From Cyclobacteriaceae bacterium (GTDB lineage: Bacteria > Bacteroidota > Bacteroidia > Cytophagales > Cyclobacteriaceae), in the NCBI GenBank assembly GCA_958296015.1, contig CATQIH010000009.1, positions 1 to 64,000 on the forward strand: a stretch of 64,000 nucleotides of DNA. Direction: 5' to 3'. The notes beneath the pieces are model-generated. The model made no database searches. It was not told the DNA's origin and saw only the letters and a list, made by a program, of their open reading frames with translations. The position numbers and the translations under genes were made by a program. Shown piece by piece: positions 17,282 through 26,363 of the stretch (its first letter is position 1; each line of letters opens with the position of its first letter).

Positions 17282-17779
17282 ATGTTTGATATCAAAGATC
17301 CATTACAAAATATTCCTCGGTTTCTCGACCGCATCAACCTGATCTTTTACTTCATCGTCTGCGTACCGCTGGTACTCTTTGCCATCGTATACCTCGGCTA
17401 CGAAAAAGCAGGGGGGCTCAAAGATACGGTGGGCGATAATTTCAGCATACCCGTTCACGTGCTGATCCCGCTCTTTGCGCTGGCCTCGCTGGTAGGTTCC
17501 TGGCTGTATTACCGGCAGGCACTCAAAACGCAGCTACCGTCATCCGGTTTGTCAGAAAAGCTCCGGCTGTTTTATAAGTTGCTGATCAATCGCTATCTGA
17601 TCCTGATCATGGGCACACTGCTGGTAGTGCTGGGTCTTTACTTAACAAGAGAACAGCTCTTTTCTGCCTTATATATGGTGATGCTGATCGCCTCTTCGCT
17701 GATTCGCCCTACGCCTGCCCGCCTGATCAAAGACTTTAATCTTAGTGAAGAAGACGAAAAAGCCCTGCGCGAGTCATGA
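17282..17779 (+). CDS. Hypothetical membrane protein
   Basis: A 165-residue protein with four clear hydrophobic segments: INLIFYFIVCVPLVLFAIVYL, VHVLIPLFALASLVGSWLYY, YLILIMGTLLVVLGLYL and LFSALYMVMLIASSLI. It ends in a charged tail (DFNLSEEDEKALRES). No functional family was recognised. ATG 17282 is preferred over an upstream start at 17237. Its stop overlaps the start of the SprT-like gene (ATGA). Confidence 0.75.
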   Translation: MFDIKDPLQNIPRFLDRINLIFYFIVCVPLVLFAIVYLGYEKAGGLKDTVGDNFSIPVHVLIPLFALASLVGSWLYYRQALKTQLPSSGLSEKLRLFYKLLINRYLILIMGTLLVVLGLYLTREQLFSALYMVMLIASSLIRPTPARLIKDFNLSEEDEKALRES

Positions 17780-18411
17780 CCAACCAGCCTACTAATGATT
17801 CTTCTGCGCGTATTTCCGAATGGCTGGGCACGCATGTGCCTGATGCAGCCGTGGCTTACTGTCTGGAGCTTTGGCTGACGTATCCCTTTTCATTGAAGAT
17901 AACCGCAAAGCGAAAGACCAAGCACGGCGACTACCGCTATCATCCTGCCAAGCAGACGCATGTGATCACCGTCAACGGCACACTGAACCGTTATGCTTTT
18001 CTGATCACCTATGTTCACGAGATAGCGCATTTGGATGCTTTTCTCACCCACGGACATGACATTGCGCCGCATGGCAAAGAGTGGAAGCATAGTTTTCAGG
18101 GGCTGATGCGTCCGATGCTTACGGAGGAAGTTTTTCCGGTAGCCATATTATCCGCACTAAGCAGGCACATGCAGCACCCGAAGGCCTCCAGCAGCACCGA
18201 TCCGCAACTGATGATGGCATTGCAGGCATATGATCAGACCATTACAGGCGTTACCCTGGCTACCGTTCCTTTGAAGCAGACATTCTGTTTTCATCAGCGA
18301 ATATTCACCAAAGACGAAGTAAAGCGCACCCGCGCCTGGTGCACGGAAGTGAAAAGCGGCAGAAGATATACCATTCCGATCGTTGCTTTGGTGGAGGAGT
18401 TGGGATGTTGA
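17776..18411 (+). CDS. SprT-like zinc metallopeptidase domain protein
   Basis: A 211-residue protein with the SprT-like signature YVHEIAHLDAFLTHGHDIAPHGKEWKH (split): HExxH at about residues 83-87 and a downstream HGKEW carrying the third ligand. The family resembles eukaryotic SprT/Spartan and the metallopeptidase fold, but a substrate in Bacteroidota is not established. It is coupled to the upstream membrane protein by ATGA. Confidence 0.85.
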   Translation: MTNQPTNDSSARISEWLGTHVPDAAVAYCLELWLTYPFSLKITAKRKTKHGDYRYHPAKQTHVITVNGTLNRYAFLITYVHEIAHLDAFLTHGHDIAPHGKEWKHSFQGLMRPMLTEEVFPVAILSALSRHMQHPKASSSTDPQLMMALQAYDQTITGVTLATVPLKQTFCFHQRIFTKDEVKRTRAWCTEVKSGRRYTIPIVALVEELGC

Positions 18412-18457
18412 ACTGACAAAGTGGGGTCAAAGCAGTTTCCTATGTACAATCAGACAG

Positions 18458-18772
18458 TCATATTTCAATTCGTTTGCCACTTCTTAGGATTTGATGGACG
18501 ATTGGCAGGGTAGGATCAAACTCATCTTTGGTGAAGGCGTGAGGTTCTATCAATGTCTCTTCTCCACTCCTGATGATCATTAGTCTGACTTCTGTATCAA
18601 AAGACTTAATTTCACCATCTTCCAATACAATAGCAATATCTATATCGCTATGCTCATGCGGATTTCCTGTAGCATAGGAGCCAAACAGCCATGCTTCCGA
18701 AAATCTGATATTACTGCTTTCAACTTTTGTCAAGTACTCTTGGCTTAGCATTAGAGCTGCGTTTTTATCCAT
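18458..18772 (-). CDS. MNT-type nucleotidyltransferase domain protein (no HEPN partner seen)
   Basis: A 104-residue minimal nucleotidyltransferase. GSYATGNPHEHSDID fits GSx10DxD (G31-S32 ... D43-D45), the hallmark of MNT antitoxins and related enzymes. The neighbouring gene at 18812 is not a HEPN protein, so this may be an orphan antitoxin or the small subunit of another system. It lies 39 bases downstream of 18812-19387 on the same strand. Confidence 0.82.
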   Translation of the reverse strand: MDKNAALMLSQEYLTKVESSNIRFSEAWLFGSYATGNPHEHSDIDIAIVLEDGEIKSFDTEVRLMIIRSGEETLIEPHAFTKDEFDPTLPIVHQILRSGKRIEI

Positions 18773-18811
18773 GTTCTAGATTTTCTTGGTTCTTATTTTT
18801 ATGCATGGTAG

Positions 18812-19387
18812 CTATAAATCATAAGACAGTCGCCGGGAGATGAGTGAGTTGATCAGCTCGAAAAAGTGTTGGGGCTTCATAGTGCGCCAGTTGTCTAGTT
18901 GTAGGCTTCCGCCATAGTTGATATAAGAATCCACATTGTAGCGTTGCCATTCGTGCAGGACAAAATCGCGGAAGTTGACCGCAGCGATCCAGCCATCTTC
19001 CACATCTTCAAACCATTCCTCATAGTAGCAATCATCGGAGCCATGAAAGTTGAGCACGTTCTCACCTACCAGCACATATTTGTTGATGCCCTTCTTGGTA
19101 AAGTGATCAATAATATTGCGTTTCAGGTGCATGATATCGTTATTGATGGCATCGTTCCATTCGCCAATAAACTCTATTACCGTAAAGCCGAGATGGTAAT
19201 CGGTGTATAAAATCTTGATGTAGAGCGTTTCGGAACCCATAAAATCCCAGGCCGGGTCTATGTAGTAATTGTAGATGGCATTGGTATACAGATCGTAGTT
19301 ATACTCTTTGCCATAATAAGGTGAAAGCTCATCCTCAGCCGGATTGTAGTACTTCAGCCAGTTGTAGTAAGGTTCAATTTCGTGCAT
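18812..19387 (-). CDS. Conserved hypothetical protein, acidic and aromatic-rich
   Basis: A 191-residue soluble protein rich in Tyr, Trp, Asp and Asn (EPYYNWLKYYNPAEDELSP, NYYIDPAWDFMGSETLYIKI). No signal peptide or membrane segment is seen. It looks like an uncharacterised Cytophagales protein. The start ATG 19387 (MHEIEPYY) is preferred to a TTG at 19402. No function is proposed. Confidence 0.7.
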   Translation of the reverse strand: MHEIEPYYNWLKYYNPAEDELSPYYGKEYNYDLYTNAIYNYYIDPAWDFMGSETLYIKILYTDYHLGFTVIEFIGEWNDAINNDIMHLKRNIIDHFTKKGINKYVLVGENVLNFHGSDDCYYEEWFEDVEDGWIAAVNFRDFVLHEWQRYNVDSYINYGGSLQLDNWRTMKPQHFFELINSLISRRLSYDL

Positions 19388-19541
19388 AGGATCATCAGGC
19401 AAAAGCGATCAAAAAAAGGATAACAACATATCGTTCAAAAACATTTACACAGCTGTATAGAAAAAGTAAAAAAAGCGGTTACCCTACCACACCGAAAATA
19501 GAATTTGTAGCGTTGGCAGGCAGGAGGTTGGCAAAAAAAAC

Positions 19542-19549
19542 TATATTTG
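19542..19549 (+). promoter_or_regulatory. Possible -7 element before lgt
   Basis: TATATTTG at 19542-19549 fits TAnnTTTG, 18 bases before ATG 19568. The TTG trinucleotides upstream (19513, 19528) are not at the usual spacing, so the call is weak. Confidence 0.35.
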
Positions 19550-19567
19550 CCGGAAACATTTCAATAC

Positions 19568-20716
19568 ATGATGCATTTGACTGGTTACTTTGTCTGGACA
19601 GCAGACCCGGACCTGTTTCACGTTTGGGGATTAACTATCCGGTGGTATGGACTTTTGTTTGCCCTGGGCTTTCTACTGTCACAACAGGTTCTTTTTTATA
19701 TTTTCAGAACGGAAGGACATGAAGAGCAAGACGTAGAAACGCTGACCATCTACATGGTGATTGCTACCATCCTGGGTGCCCGACTGGGGCATGTGTTGTT
19801 TTACGAACCGGCACGTTACCTTGCCCATCCTATAGATATCCTGAAGATATGGGAAGGTGGACTGGCAAGCCACGGGGCAGCCATCGGTATCCTGCTGGCC
19901 CTGTATGTCTATAGTAGTTACGACATCAAACTGGGAAGACCAGGAAAGAAAATCATCAAAAGACCACGTTCGGGCCAGAGTTACCTGTGGGTGGTGGACC
20001 GTATCGTGATTGTGGTGGCCCTTACGGGCTGCCTTATCCGGTTTGGTAACTTCATGAACTCAGAGATCATCGGTATTCCCACCCAGAGCACGTATGGGGT
20101 GGTGTTTGCCCGCCACACGCTGGAGCTTATTCAGAACAGTTCACCGGCGGTAGAAGAAGTATCCATACATAAAAGTGATAGGCAAATCGTTCCCTCAGAA
20201 AATCCGGACTTGTACCAGCCGGTAGAGATTGATATTCAGTTTGCAGGCAATGGATACGCAGAAAGCGATCTTAGGAGTTTTCTGGAAGGCCATGTAAAAA
20301 ACTTGCTTTCCACCAACAGCTATGTCACAGAAGACTTGTATCAGCCAGCAGGCCAAGTGCTCAACTATGAACTGAAACAGCAGGGCAGAAATTATATGGC
20401 TACTATTTACACCAATGGCATTCCCCGGCATCCGGCACAGCTATATGAATCGCTAAGTTCGCTGCTTATTTTTGTTTTTTTGTTCTACTTATGGTCGCGC
20501 AAGAAAGCAGCTTTGCCGGAGGGACAACTTTTGGGACTATTTCTGATTATTCTGTTTGGGCTGCGCTTTGTCTATGAGTTTTTCAAAGAAGACCAGGTGG
20601 ATTGGGAATCTACTCTTCCGTTGAATATGGGGCAGTGGCTAAGTATACCGCTGGTATTGATCGGGTTTTGGCTGCTATTCAGAATCAACCGTACTCGTCG
20701 TAAGCATAAGGTCTGA
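19568..20716 (+). CDS. lgt: Prolipoprotein diacylglyceryl transferase
   Basis: A 382-residue inner-membrane Lgt, which adds diacylglycerol to the lipobox cysteine of prolipoproteins. Motifs include IRWYGLLFALGFL, GARLGHVLFYEPARYL, WEGGLASHGAAIG and the signature RFGNFMNSEIIG, then PRHPAQLYESL near the C-terminus. About 110 residues between the NSE motif and PRHPAQLYE form a soluble insert, longer than in E. coli Lgt. ATG 19568 replaces an earlier TTG. Its 3' end overlaps the convergent transglycosylase gene by 42 bases. Confidence 0.95.
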   Translation: MMHLTGYFVWTADPDLFHVWGLTIRWYGLLFALGFLLSQQVLFYIFRTEGHEEQDVETLTIYMVIATILGARLGHVLFYEPARYLAHPIDILKIWEGGLASHGAAIGILLALYVYSSYDIKLGRPGKKIIKRPRSGQSYLWVVDRIVIVVALTGCLIRFGNFMNSEIIGIPTQSTYGVVFARHTLELIQNSSPAVEEVSIHKSDRQIVPSENPDLYQPVEIDIQFAGNGYAESDLRSFLEGHVKNLLSTNSYVTEDLYQPAGQVLNYELKQQGRNYMATIYTNGIPRHPAQLYESLSSLLIFVFLFYLWSRKKAALPEGQLLGLFLIILFGLRFVYEFFKEDQVDWESTLPLNMGQWLSIPLVLIGFWLLFRINRTRRKHKV

Positions 20717-22027
20717 AGAAGTAGCTGGCATAGAAGTATCCAGGGAATTTTCGGGCACGTATATTTTCAGGTCATAACCTACCTGCAATAATGGGTCATG
20801 CAGCGCGTTCCAGTCCATGAGTTGTTTTACGGAGCAGTCGTACTGCTTGGAGATTTCATCCAGCGTATTGCCGGGTTTGATAGTATAAATCACCTCCACA
20901 AGGTCTGCATTTTTTGGAACGACCGGAGTCTTTGCCTTGAGCACTTTGGCAGCCATGATGGTCTGGTCTCTGGTTTCGGTGCGCTCCAGCAGACCGGCAC
21001 AGTTACGTTCAAAAGTAGCTATTTTGTTGATTGGTAAAGTGAGGGCGATACCTTCCGGGCTGGAGGGTACCACATGGCGCAGCAACTTAGGATTCAGAAA
21101 CACAAGCACCTGAAGGGGCACACCAATGCTTTCGGCGATCTTTTTTAGAGAAGCTTGCTGGTAGACCTTCACCGTGTCGATGCTGCGAAAGGGCACATCC
21201 AGCGATGCAGGTTGTAGGTTATGTTCTTCCTTATAGTGGTACAAATAAACCATTGCAATGAAAGCAGGCACATAGTTGCGTGTTTCGTGTGGCAGATACT
21301 GGCTCACTTCCCAGTAATCGTGCGTATTGCCAGCTTTTACCAATGCCTTGTTCATGGTGCCCATGCCACAGTTGTATGCAGCAATGGCCAGCCACCAGTC
21401 GTGATACAGATTATAAAGCTTTTGCAAATACATGATACCCGCTTTGGAAGAGGCGTAAGGATCGCGGCGTTCATCCACATAAGAATTGATGGTAAGCCCA
21501 AGTGCACGTCCGGTTTCATAGCGTATTTGCCATAGGCCACTGGCAGATTTGGAAGATTCTGCCGTTGGTTGCAAGGCTGATTCTATCATTGTGAGCAACT
21601 TAAGGTCTTGGGGAAGCCCTTGTTGGCTCAGCATCTCCTCGATAAAAGGAAAGTACAAGACACTTTTGCCCAGCATACGCTCGGTCAATTTTTTTTTGCG
21701 GTAAGCATACATATTGATATAGTCGCTTACCTGTTCGTTAAAAGCTAGAGAAAAGTCTGAAGTAAGAGAATTGATCCTTTGTTCGTACACCGAGTCTGGA
21801 TAAAGTACAATGTCGCCCTTTTCAAAGCCGTACCTATTAATCTTCTGCCCTTCCACAAACGAAGCGTCATCGGTATAAAGCTGGTTAGAAGCACTATCCA
21901 GATAGGCCACGTTAAGTATACCATCTTTAGAAAGCAAAGCCTGCGATACAGCCTCTTTACCTTGCCTTGAGCAGGCTGATGTAAAAAATACGATAATAAA
22001 AAAATAACCGGTATATACTGGTTTCAT
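20675..22027 (-). CDS. Membrane-bound lytic murein transglycosylase D-like lipoprotein with LysM
   Basis: A 450-residue lipoprotein (lipobox TSAC, C19). It cuts glycan strands of peptidoglycan. The SLT domain has the catalytic glutamate in TMIESALQPTAESS (E149) followed by ASGLWQIRYETGRALGL and AIAAYNCGMG. A C-terminal LysM (VIYTIKPGNTLDEISKQYDC, about 376-425) binds peptidoglycan. The arrangement is MltD-like. The last 14 codons overlap the end of lgt on the opposite strand. Confidence 0.9.
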   Translation of the reverse strand: MKPVYTGYFFIIVFFTSACSRQGKEAVSQALLSKDGILNVAYLDSASNQLYTDDASFVEGQKINRYGFEKGDIVLYPDSVYEQRINSLTSDFSLAFNEQVSDYINMYAYRKKKLTERMLGKSVLYFPFIEEMLSQQGLPQDLKLLTMIESALQPTAESSKSASGLWQIRYETGRALGLTINSYVDERRDPYASSKAGIMYLQKLYNLYHDWWLAIAAYNCGMGTMNKALVKAGNTHDYWEVSQYLPHETRNYVPAFIAMVYLYHYKEEHNLQPASLDVPFRSIDTVKVYQQASLKKIAESIGVPLQVLVFLNPKLLRHVVPSSPEGIALTLPINKIATFERNCAGLLERTETRDQTIMAAKVLKAKTPVVPKNADLVEVIYTIKPGNTLDEISKQYDCSVKQLMDWNALHDPLLQVGYDLKIYVPENSLDTSMPATSSDLMLTTSTVDSE

Positions 22028-22212
22028 ATATGATGTATTCGTAAACCAGCGGAAAATGTTCGGAAAACGTAAGCTTACATACCAGAAAAAGTATAGAATA
22101 CATGTTTATGTTTATAAAACGGCTTATGATGATGCTTTGGTTAATATGAACTTATTACCCAATTTTGCAGGGCACAATCATTAGATACATTAGATACATT
22201 AGATATTGATAT

Positions 22213-22626
22213 ATGAGACATACATTTTATGCCTTTTTTATATTGTTCCTGTTGTATGGTTGCAGTAGTGAAAAGAAGGCTGACCGGCTTTACGAAAAAG
22301 TGATGAACACACATGATGAGGCAATGGCAGTGATGGGCGATGCCATGCGGCTAGAAAACAGCCTGGATGAAAACATTGATCATTTGCAGGACGTAGACTC
22401 AAGTGCCAACAAAGCCCCCAGGATAGCCTATCTCCGACAACTCAAAGAAAAGCTAAAGGATGCCGATGAGGGTATGATGGCCTGGATGCGGCAGTTTGAC
22501 AACGAAATGCACAATATGTCGCCCGAACAAAAGGTTGAGTACCTGGACAACCAGCAACAGCAGGTACAGGCGGTGAAAGAAAAGTTGGATACATCTATTA
22601 AAAATGCAGAAGAAGCACTTCAATAG
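22213..22626 (+). CDS. Small coiled-coil lipoprotein
   Basis: A 137-residue protein with a lipoprotein signal (lipobox LYGC, C17) followed by an almost fully charged, helical stretch rich in E, K, D and Q, likely a coiled coil. Similar Bacteroidota proteins are often labelled 'viral A-type inclusion protein', a name without functional meaning. Short direct repeats (attagataca) sit just before the start. The 3' end overlaps the next gene by 23 bases. Confidence 0.75.
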   Translation: MRHTFYAFFILFLLYGCSSEKKADRLYEKVMNTHDEAMAVMGDAMRLENSLDENIDHLQDVDSSANKAPRIAYLRQLKEKLKDADEGMMAWMRQFDNEMHNMSPEQKVEYLDNQQQQVQAVKEKLDTSIKNAEEALQ

Positions 22627-23710
22627 TTCGGCGGTTTATAAGTGGCTGATGGCGGGTGGGGGTATTTTGTTGCTGCTGGTAGTGGTTTACTGGGTGCTGC
22701 TCCACAACCTGTACCCGTTTTTGGCACTCAGCAAGAAGCTCGACGACGCAGGCATTCTGGTGGTAGAAGGGTGGATAGATAATAAAAACCTGATGCTGGC
22801 CAAAGATGAATTCGAGCAGCACAACTACCAACAGATAGTAGTTTCCAGCACCTCATTTCCCATATCGTTTACCACCCTGGAGGAAGGCACGCTGAAGTTT
22901 GATTTTATGGTATCGCCTTATAAAACCCTGACCGGAGTACAAGAACTTACCCTGCTGGCCTTTGGCGTGTCTGAAGATGATCACTATCCCAGGTTTTCAT
23001 TGGTCCTCAATGATTCCATCACGCTCGATCGGGTGCAGACTACCAGCAAACTGACTTCCTACACATACGATATAGCTTCCCTGGAATATCCTATTGAAAA
23101 AATTTTACTAAAATATGAACAAGACAGCAGCCAGCAAATGCAGCATGACAGCCTGTTTGTGCACTCGATGTTGCTGGACGACCTCACGGTGCCGGGCTGG
23201 GCGCACAATGTCAAGTATTTAAAGGATGACCGTAAGAGCACCAAAATACAGACATATTCCAATCACTATACCGACGCTGATGTCACTAAAGAAATTATGT
23301 TGCACTATGGTGTTCCTAGTGACAAAATAGTAGCCGTCAGTACGCAAAAAGACAGACTTAACAGAACTTATAGTAGTGCAGAAACGGCTGCCCGTTGGAT
23401 ATCAGCCCACTATGACCCGGTGCCGGCTATTAATATCTTCACAGAGGGCGTACATGCCAGGCGGTCATTTATACTATACCAACTGGCTTTTGACAAACAG
23501 GTAAAACTGGGCGTGATTGCCTCCCCTAAATATAAGTTCAACAGAAAAAACTGGTGGAAGGAAAAGGAGGGCAGAGAGTATGTCCTCACACAAACCATGA
23601 AATATATTTATGCGAAGTTTCTCTTTTATCCATACAAAGAAATTTCTGCCAAGCCTATCCCAGCAGATACTGCACGGCAAGCTAACGCAACGGTAGAGGT
23701 CGGCAGGTAG
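22604..23710 (+). CDS. YdcF/SanA-like protein with an inserted carbohydrate-binding-like domain
   Basis: A 368-residue protein with one N-terminal membrane helix (LMAGGGILLLLVVVYWVLL). Residues about 45-75 (DAGILVVEGWIDNKNLMLAKDEF) and about 215-330 (DVTKEIMLHYGVPSDKIVAVS ... NIFTEGVHARRSFILYQLAF) resemble the DUF218/YdcF-SanA fold. In between, about 85-205 (GTLKFDFMVSPYKTL ... DSLFVHSMLLDDL) looks like a beta-sandwich carbohydrate-binding module of the xylan-binding type. This is inference from pattern. A cell-envelope role is likely. It overlaps the preceding lipoprotein gene. Confidence 0.65.
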   Translation: MQKKHFNSSAVYKWLMAGGGILLLLVVVYWVLLHNLYPFLALSKKLDDAGILVVEGWIDNKNLMLAKDEFEQHNYQQIVVSSTSFPISFTTLEEGTLKFDFMVSPYKTLTGVQELTLLAFGVSEDDHYPRFSLVLNDSITLDRVQTTSKLTSYTYDIASLEYPIEKILLKYEQDSSQQMQHDSLFVHSMLLDDLTVPGWAHNVKYLKDDRKSTKIQTYSNHYTDADVTKEIMLHYGVPSDKIVAVSTQKDRLNRTYSSAETAARWISAHYDPVPAINIFTEGVHARRSFILYQLAFDKQVKLGVIASPKYKFNRKNWWKEKEGREYVLTQTMKYIYAKFLFYPYKEISAKPIPADTARQANATVEVGR

Positions 23711-23832
23711 TGATACTTAGAGGCAACGCATACTTCCTGTTGTGAAAGTACAGGGGTGCTATTTTTTTTATAGCAAATAAAGCTTATCTTCCTTGCAGGA
23801 TGGGGACTCACCCTCTGCTAAAGCCAACCTGC

Positions 23833-24531
23833 ATGAAAAAATTGCTACCCTTCCTTTTTTTTGTGATCAGCTATCCGCTCCTTGCGCAGGAAATGACCTG
23901 GAGTATCAACATCGCCCCTTCTATTGCCTACCGTACGTTTTCCTACCAGGACGATCAGGGAAATTTGCCCGTCACTGTCGTGGGAGAAAAGCCCATGCAT
24001 GCCTTTGATTTTGGCATAGATATGCGGACCTGCCTTCACAAACGCATGTTTATAGGTGCTGCCCTGCTGTATGCGCAAAAGGGGTTCTCCAATAATTATT
24101 TGACAGAAGTGTACCAATACGAAAAAGCAGGCACTACGTACCTGATAGATTACCGGCAACATCATCTTGATATTCCTGTCTTCGTTACGTATCATGTAAT
24201 CCAAAAAAGTGCACTGAGCTTTTATGCCATAGCAGGGATGGTCAACAGCATTCTGCTAGATGAAAACAACCAGGTAGCTACCAAAGGCAACCAAAGTGAC
24301 CCGGACATCCTGCAAGCTCTTTCCAGGCCGTATTTGCAGTCTGCTTCCATACACCAGGCAGGGTTGCTGGGTGGCTTCGGCATCACGACTACGGTAAACG
24401 ACAAAACGCAGATCGGATTGGAAGCACAAACCAAATGGATGCTTACCCCACTACGCGACATCCGCTCATCTACCAACCGTTACTTGTATACCGTGGGTTT
24501 GAATTTTCGTTTTATACGCAAATTGCGGTAG
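23833..24531 (+). CDS. Outer-membrane beta-barrel protein (PorT-like)
   Basis: A 232-residue protein with a Sec signal (MKKLLPFLFFVISYPLLAQ) and alternating hydrophobic/polar strands ending in LYTVGLNFRFIRKLR, typical of a small outer-membrane barrel. It resembles the PorT/OmpA-like barrel proteins common in Bacteroidota. ATG 23833 gives the clean signal peptide; an ATG at 23800 precedes it. Ligand or role unknown. Confidence 0.75.
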   Translation: MKKLLPFLFFVISYPLLAQEMTWSINIAPSIAYRTFSYQDDQGNLPVTVVGEKPMHAFDFGIDMRTCLHKRMFIGAALLYAQKGFSNNYLTEVYQYEKAGTTYLIDYRQHHLDIPVFVTYHVIQKSALSFYAIAGMVNSILLDENNQVATKGNQSDPDILQALSRPYLQSASIHQAGLLGGFGITTTVNDKTQIGLEAQTKWMLTPLRDIRSSTNRYLYTVGLNFRFIRKLR

Positions 24532-24560
24532 ATTTGGCGGAAGGCATTTACCAGTATCAG

Positions 24561-24998
24561 ATGATGAGTAAAAAAGACATACGCTGGCACCAGAGGCTGT
24601 CAAACTACCAAAAAGCGCTGAGCCATTTGACCAAAGCAGTTGACCTGGCGCATCAACGTGCGCTTACAGACTTAGAGAAACAGGGCCTGATACAAGCTTT
24701 TGAATTTACCCATGAACTAGCCTGGAATGTGATGAAAGACTACTTTGAGTATCAGGGCAATACCTTTATTACCGGTTCGCGGGATGCTACCCGTGAAGCT
24801 TTCAGCAAAAGTTTACTTGACGATGGAGAAGGCTGGATGGAAATGATCAAGAGTAGAAACAAGACATCGCATACGTATAATGAGGAGACTGCCGAGGAGA
24901 TTACAGAGAAAATAAGAGATAGATATACCAATCTGTTCGTTACCTTTCAAAAGCAAATGGAAAGCCTGCGTACCAGCCAGCAGGGAGATACTTTTTAA
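24561..24998 (+). CDS. hepT: HEPN-family toxin HepT-like (HI0074 nucleotidyltransferase substrate-binding)
   Basis: A 146-residue all-helical HEPN protein. SRNKTSHTYNE contains Rx4HxY (R99, H104, Y106), the HEPN RNase motif plus the tyrosine that MntA-type antitoxins are known to adenylylate. EFTHELAWNVMKDYFEYQG is typical of the HI0074 subgroup. The MNT partner follows after 10 bases. Start is ATG 24561 or 24564; the reading frame is open further upstream, inside the barrel gene. Confidence 0.88.
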   Translation: MMSKKDIRWHQRLSNYQKALSHLTKAVDLAHQRALTDLEKQGLIQAFEFTHELAWNVMKDYFEYQGNTFITGSRDATREAFSKSLLDDGEGWMEMIKSRNKTSHTYNEETAEEITEKIRDRYTNLFVTFQKQMESLRTSQQGDTF

Positions 24999-25008
24999 GT
25001 ATAGATAT

Positions 25009-25350
25009 ATGCAGTACGGACTAAAACCATCTACTATAGAGGCCATTCAACAGGTGTTTGCGAAACATCAGCGCATTGAAAAAGCTGTCGTTTATGGGTC
25101 GCGGGCTAAAGGTAACTACAGACCCGGATCAGACATTGACTTGACACTCGTTGCTCCGGCTATGGATTTGACAGCACTGCTGAAGATTGAAAACGAACTG
25201 GATGATCTGCTGTTACCTTACAAGATAGATTTATCACTTTTTCATCAGATAAACGATGAAGAACTCAGAAGCCACATTCAAAGAGCAGGGGCGGACTTTT
25301 ATATAAACAGCACCACACAACCAGATACTTTAAACTCAACACACCGATGA
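25009..25350 (+). CDS. mntA: MNT-domain antitoxin, nucleotidyltransferase MntA-like
   Basis: A 113-residue minimal nucleotidyltransferase. GSRAKGNYRPGSDID matches GSx10DxD (G30-S31, D42, D44), and KIDLSLFH supplies the later acidic residue. In characterised HEPN-MNT pairs the MNT protein neutralises HepT by transferring AMP to its tyrosine. Its last bases overlap the start of the amidase gene (ATGA), so antitoxin and amidase are translationally linked. Confidence 0.88.
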   Translation: MQYGLKPSTIEAIQQVFAKHQRIEKAVVYGSRAKGNYRPGSDIDLTLVAPAMDLTALLKIENELDDLLLPYKIDLSLFHQINDEELRSHIQRAGADFYINSTTQPDTLNSTHR

Positions 25351-26015
25351 AATACTATTTACTATTGTCGCTGCTTTTTGCTTTCTGCCCTGCGCAGAGG
25401 CAAACTGAAAAGCCAACGGTCATACAAAAGCCCATCGTCTTTGATGATGAACGCAGAGCTTTATCACTGGCCTACATGAAAGAGCACTACGGACTTACCC
25501 CCGACGAGCCTGTGTTTGACCCCAAGATGATTGTGGTACACTGGACAGCCATTCCTACTTTCCAGGAATCTTTTGATGCCTTTTATCCGGCCCGTCTGCC
25601 CGGCAACCGCAAAGATATCAAGCGTGCCAGCGCGCTGAATGTATCGGTGCCTTACCTGATTGATAGAGACGGGCAGATTTACCAGTTGATGCCAGACACT
25701 GTTTTTGCCCGGCATGTGATCGGACTCAACCAGGTGGCAATCGGTATTGAAAATGTAGGCGACGGCCAGGGGCATCCGCTCACCGACGCTCAACTGGAAG
25801 CTAATATCAAGTTGATCCGGTATTTGGTTCAAAAATATGATATCAAATATGTGATAGGACATCATGAATATCAGCAATTTATCGGCCACCCGCTGTGGAT
25901 AGAAAAAGACCCGAACTACCTGACAGAAAAGGATGATCCGGGTGATGCATTTATGAACAAGATTAGGAACCGCCTGTCTGTTCCTCTCAATCCTCTACCT
26001 AAAGCAAAGCGTTAG
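25347..26015 (+). CDS. Exported N-acetylmuramoyl-L-alanine amidase (Amidase_2)
   Basis: A 222-residue protein with a short N-terminal signal (MKYYLLLSLLFAFCPAQ). Amidase_2/PGRP motifs are VVHWTA (Zn ligand H65), VPYLIDRDGQIYQLMPDTVFARHVIGLN, AIGIENVG and VIGHHEYQQF followed by KDPN, which hold the other metal ligands. It cleaves the MurNAc-L-Ala bond of peptidoglycan. It starts inside the end of the MNT antitoxin gene. Confidence 0.9.
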   Translation: MKYYLLLSLLFAFCPAQRQTEKPTVIQKPIVFDDERRALSLAYMKEHYGLTPDEPVFDPKMIVVHWTAIPTFQESFDAFYPARLPGNRKDIKRASALNVSVPYLIDRDGQIYQLMPDTVFARHVIGLNQVAIGIENVGDGQGHPLTDAQLEANIKLIRYLVQKYDIKYVIGHHEYQQFIGHPLWIEKDPNYLTEKDDPGDAFMNKIRNRLSVPLNPLPKAKR

Positions 26016-26363
26016 ACAAAAAGTAATGCAAAGCTATAAGTGACTTTATGTCTACTTTATAAATATTATACTTTTAAATTATACATAACGTATTTTTTTA
26101 TGTTATTTACATAAAATATGCAGAATTTTTGCTCAATAAGTTTTTATGTATTATGCTTAAAGGTAAATTAGAGGTTAGAAAATTCATCAATCAGTCTTGC
26201 GTAGCAGACTAAAGTTCTCACGGCAACAAAAAAGGCGGGTGAGGAGAGTATTTTCAAAAAAGCGAACGCATAATCGTGAAGGAATGTTTCCTTAGACATC
26301 AAAGCTTAGTACCTTTGCTAAATTAATAGCTACATGTATTTACCGGATCAATTGAGTGTAATT
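26016..26363. promoter_or_regulatory. AT-rich spacer with a possible promoter for 26364
   Basis: No gene is seen in these 348 bases. TACCTTTG at 26310-26317 fits the TAnnTTTG element, 46 bases before ATG 26364; no clear TTG is at the expected upstream distance. A small inverted repeat (agtct ... agact) lies near 26193-26210. Confidence 0.4.
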
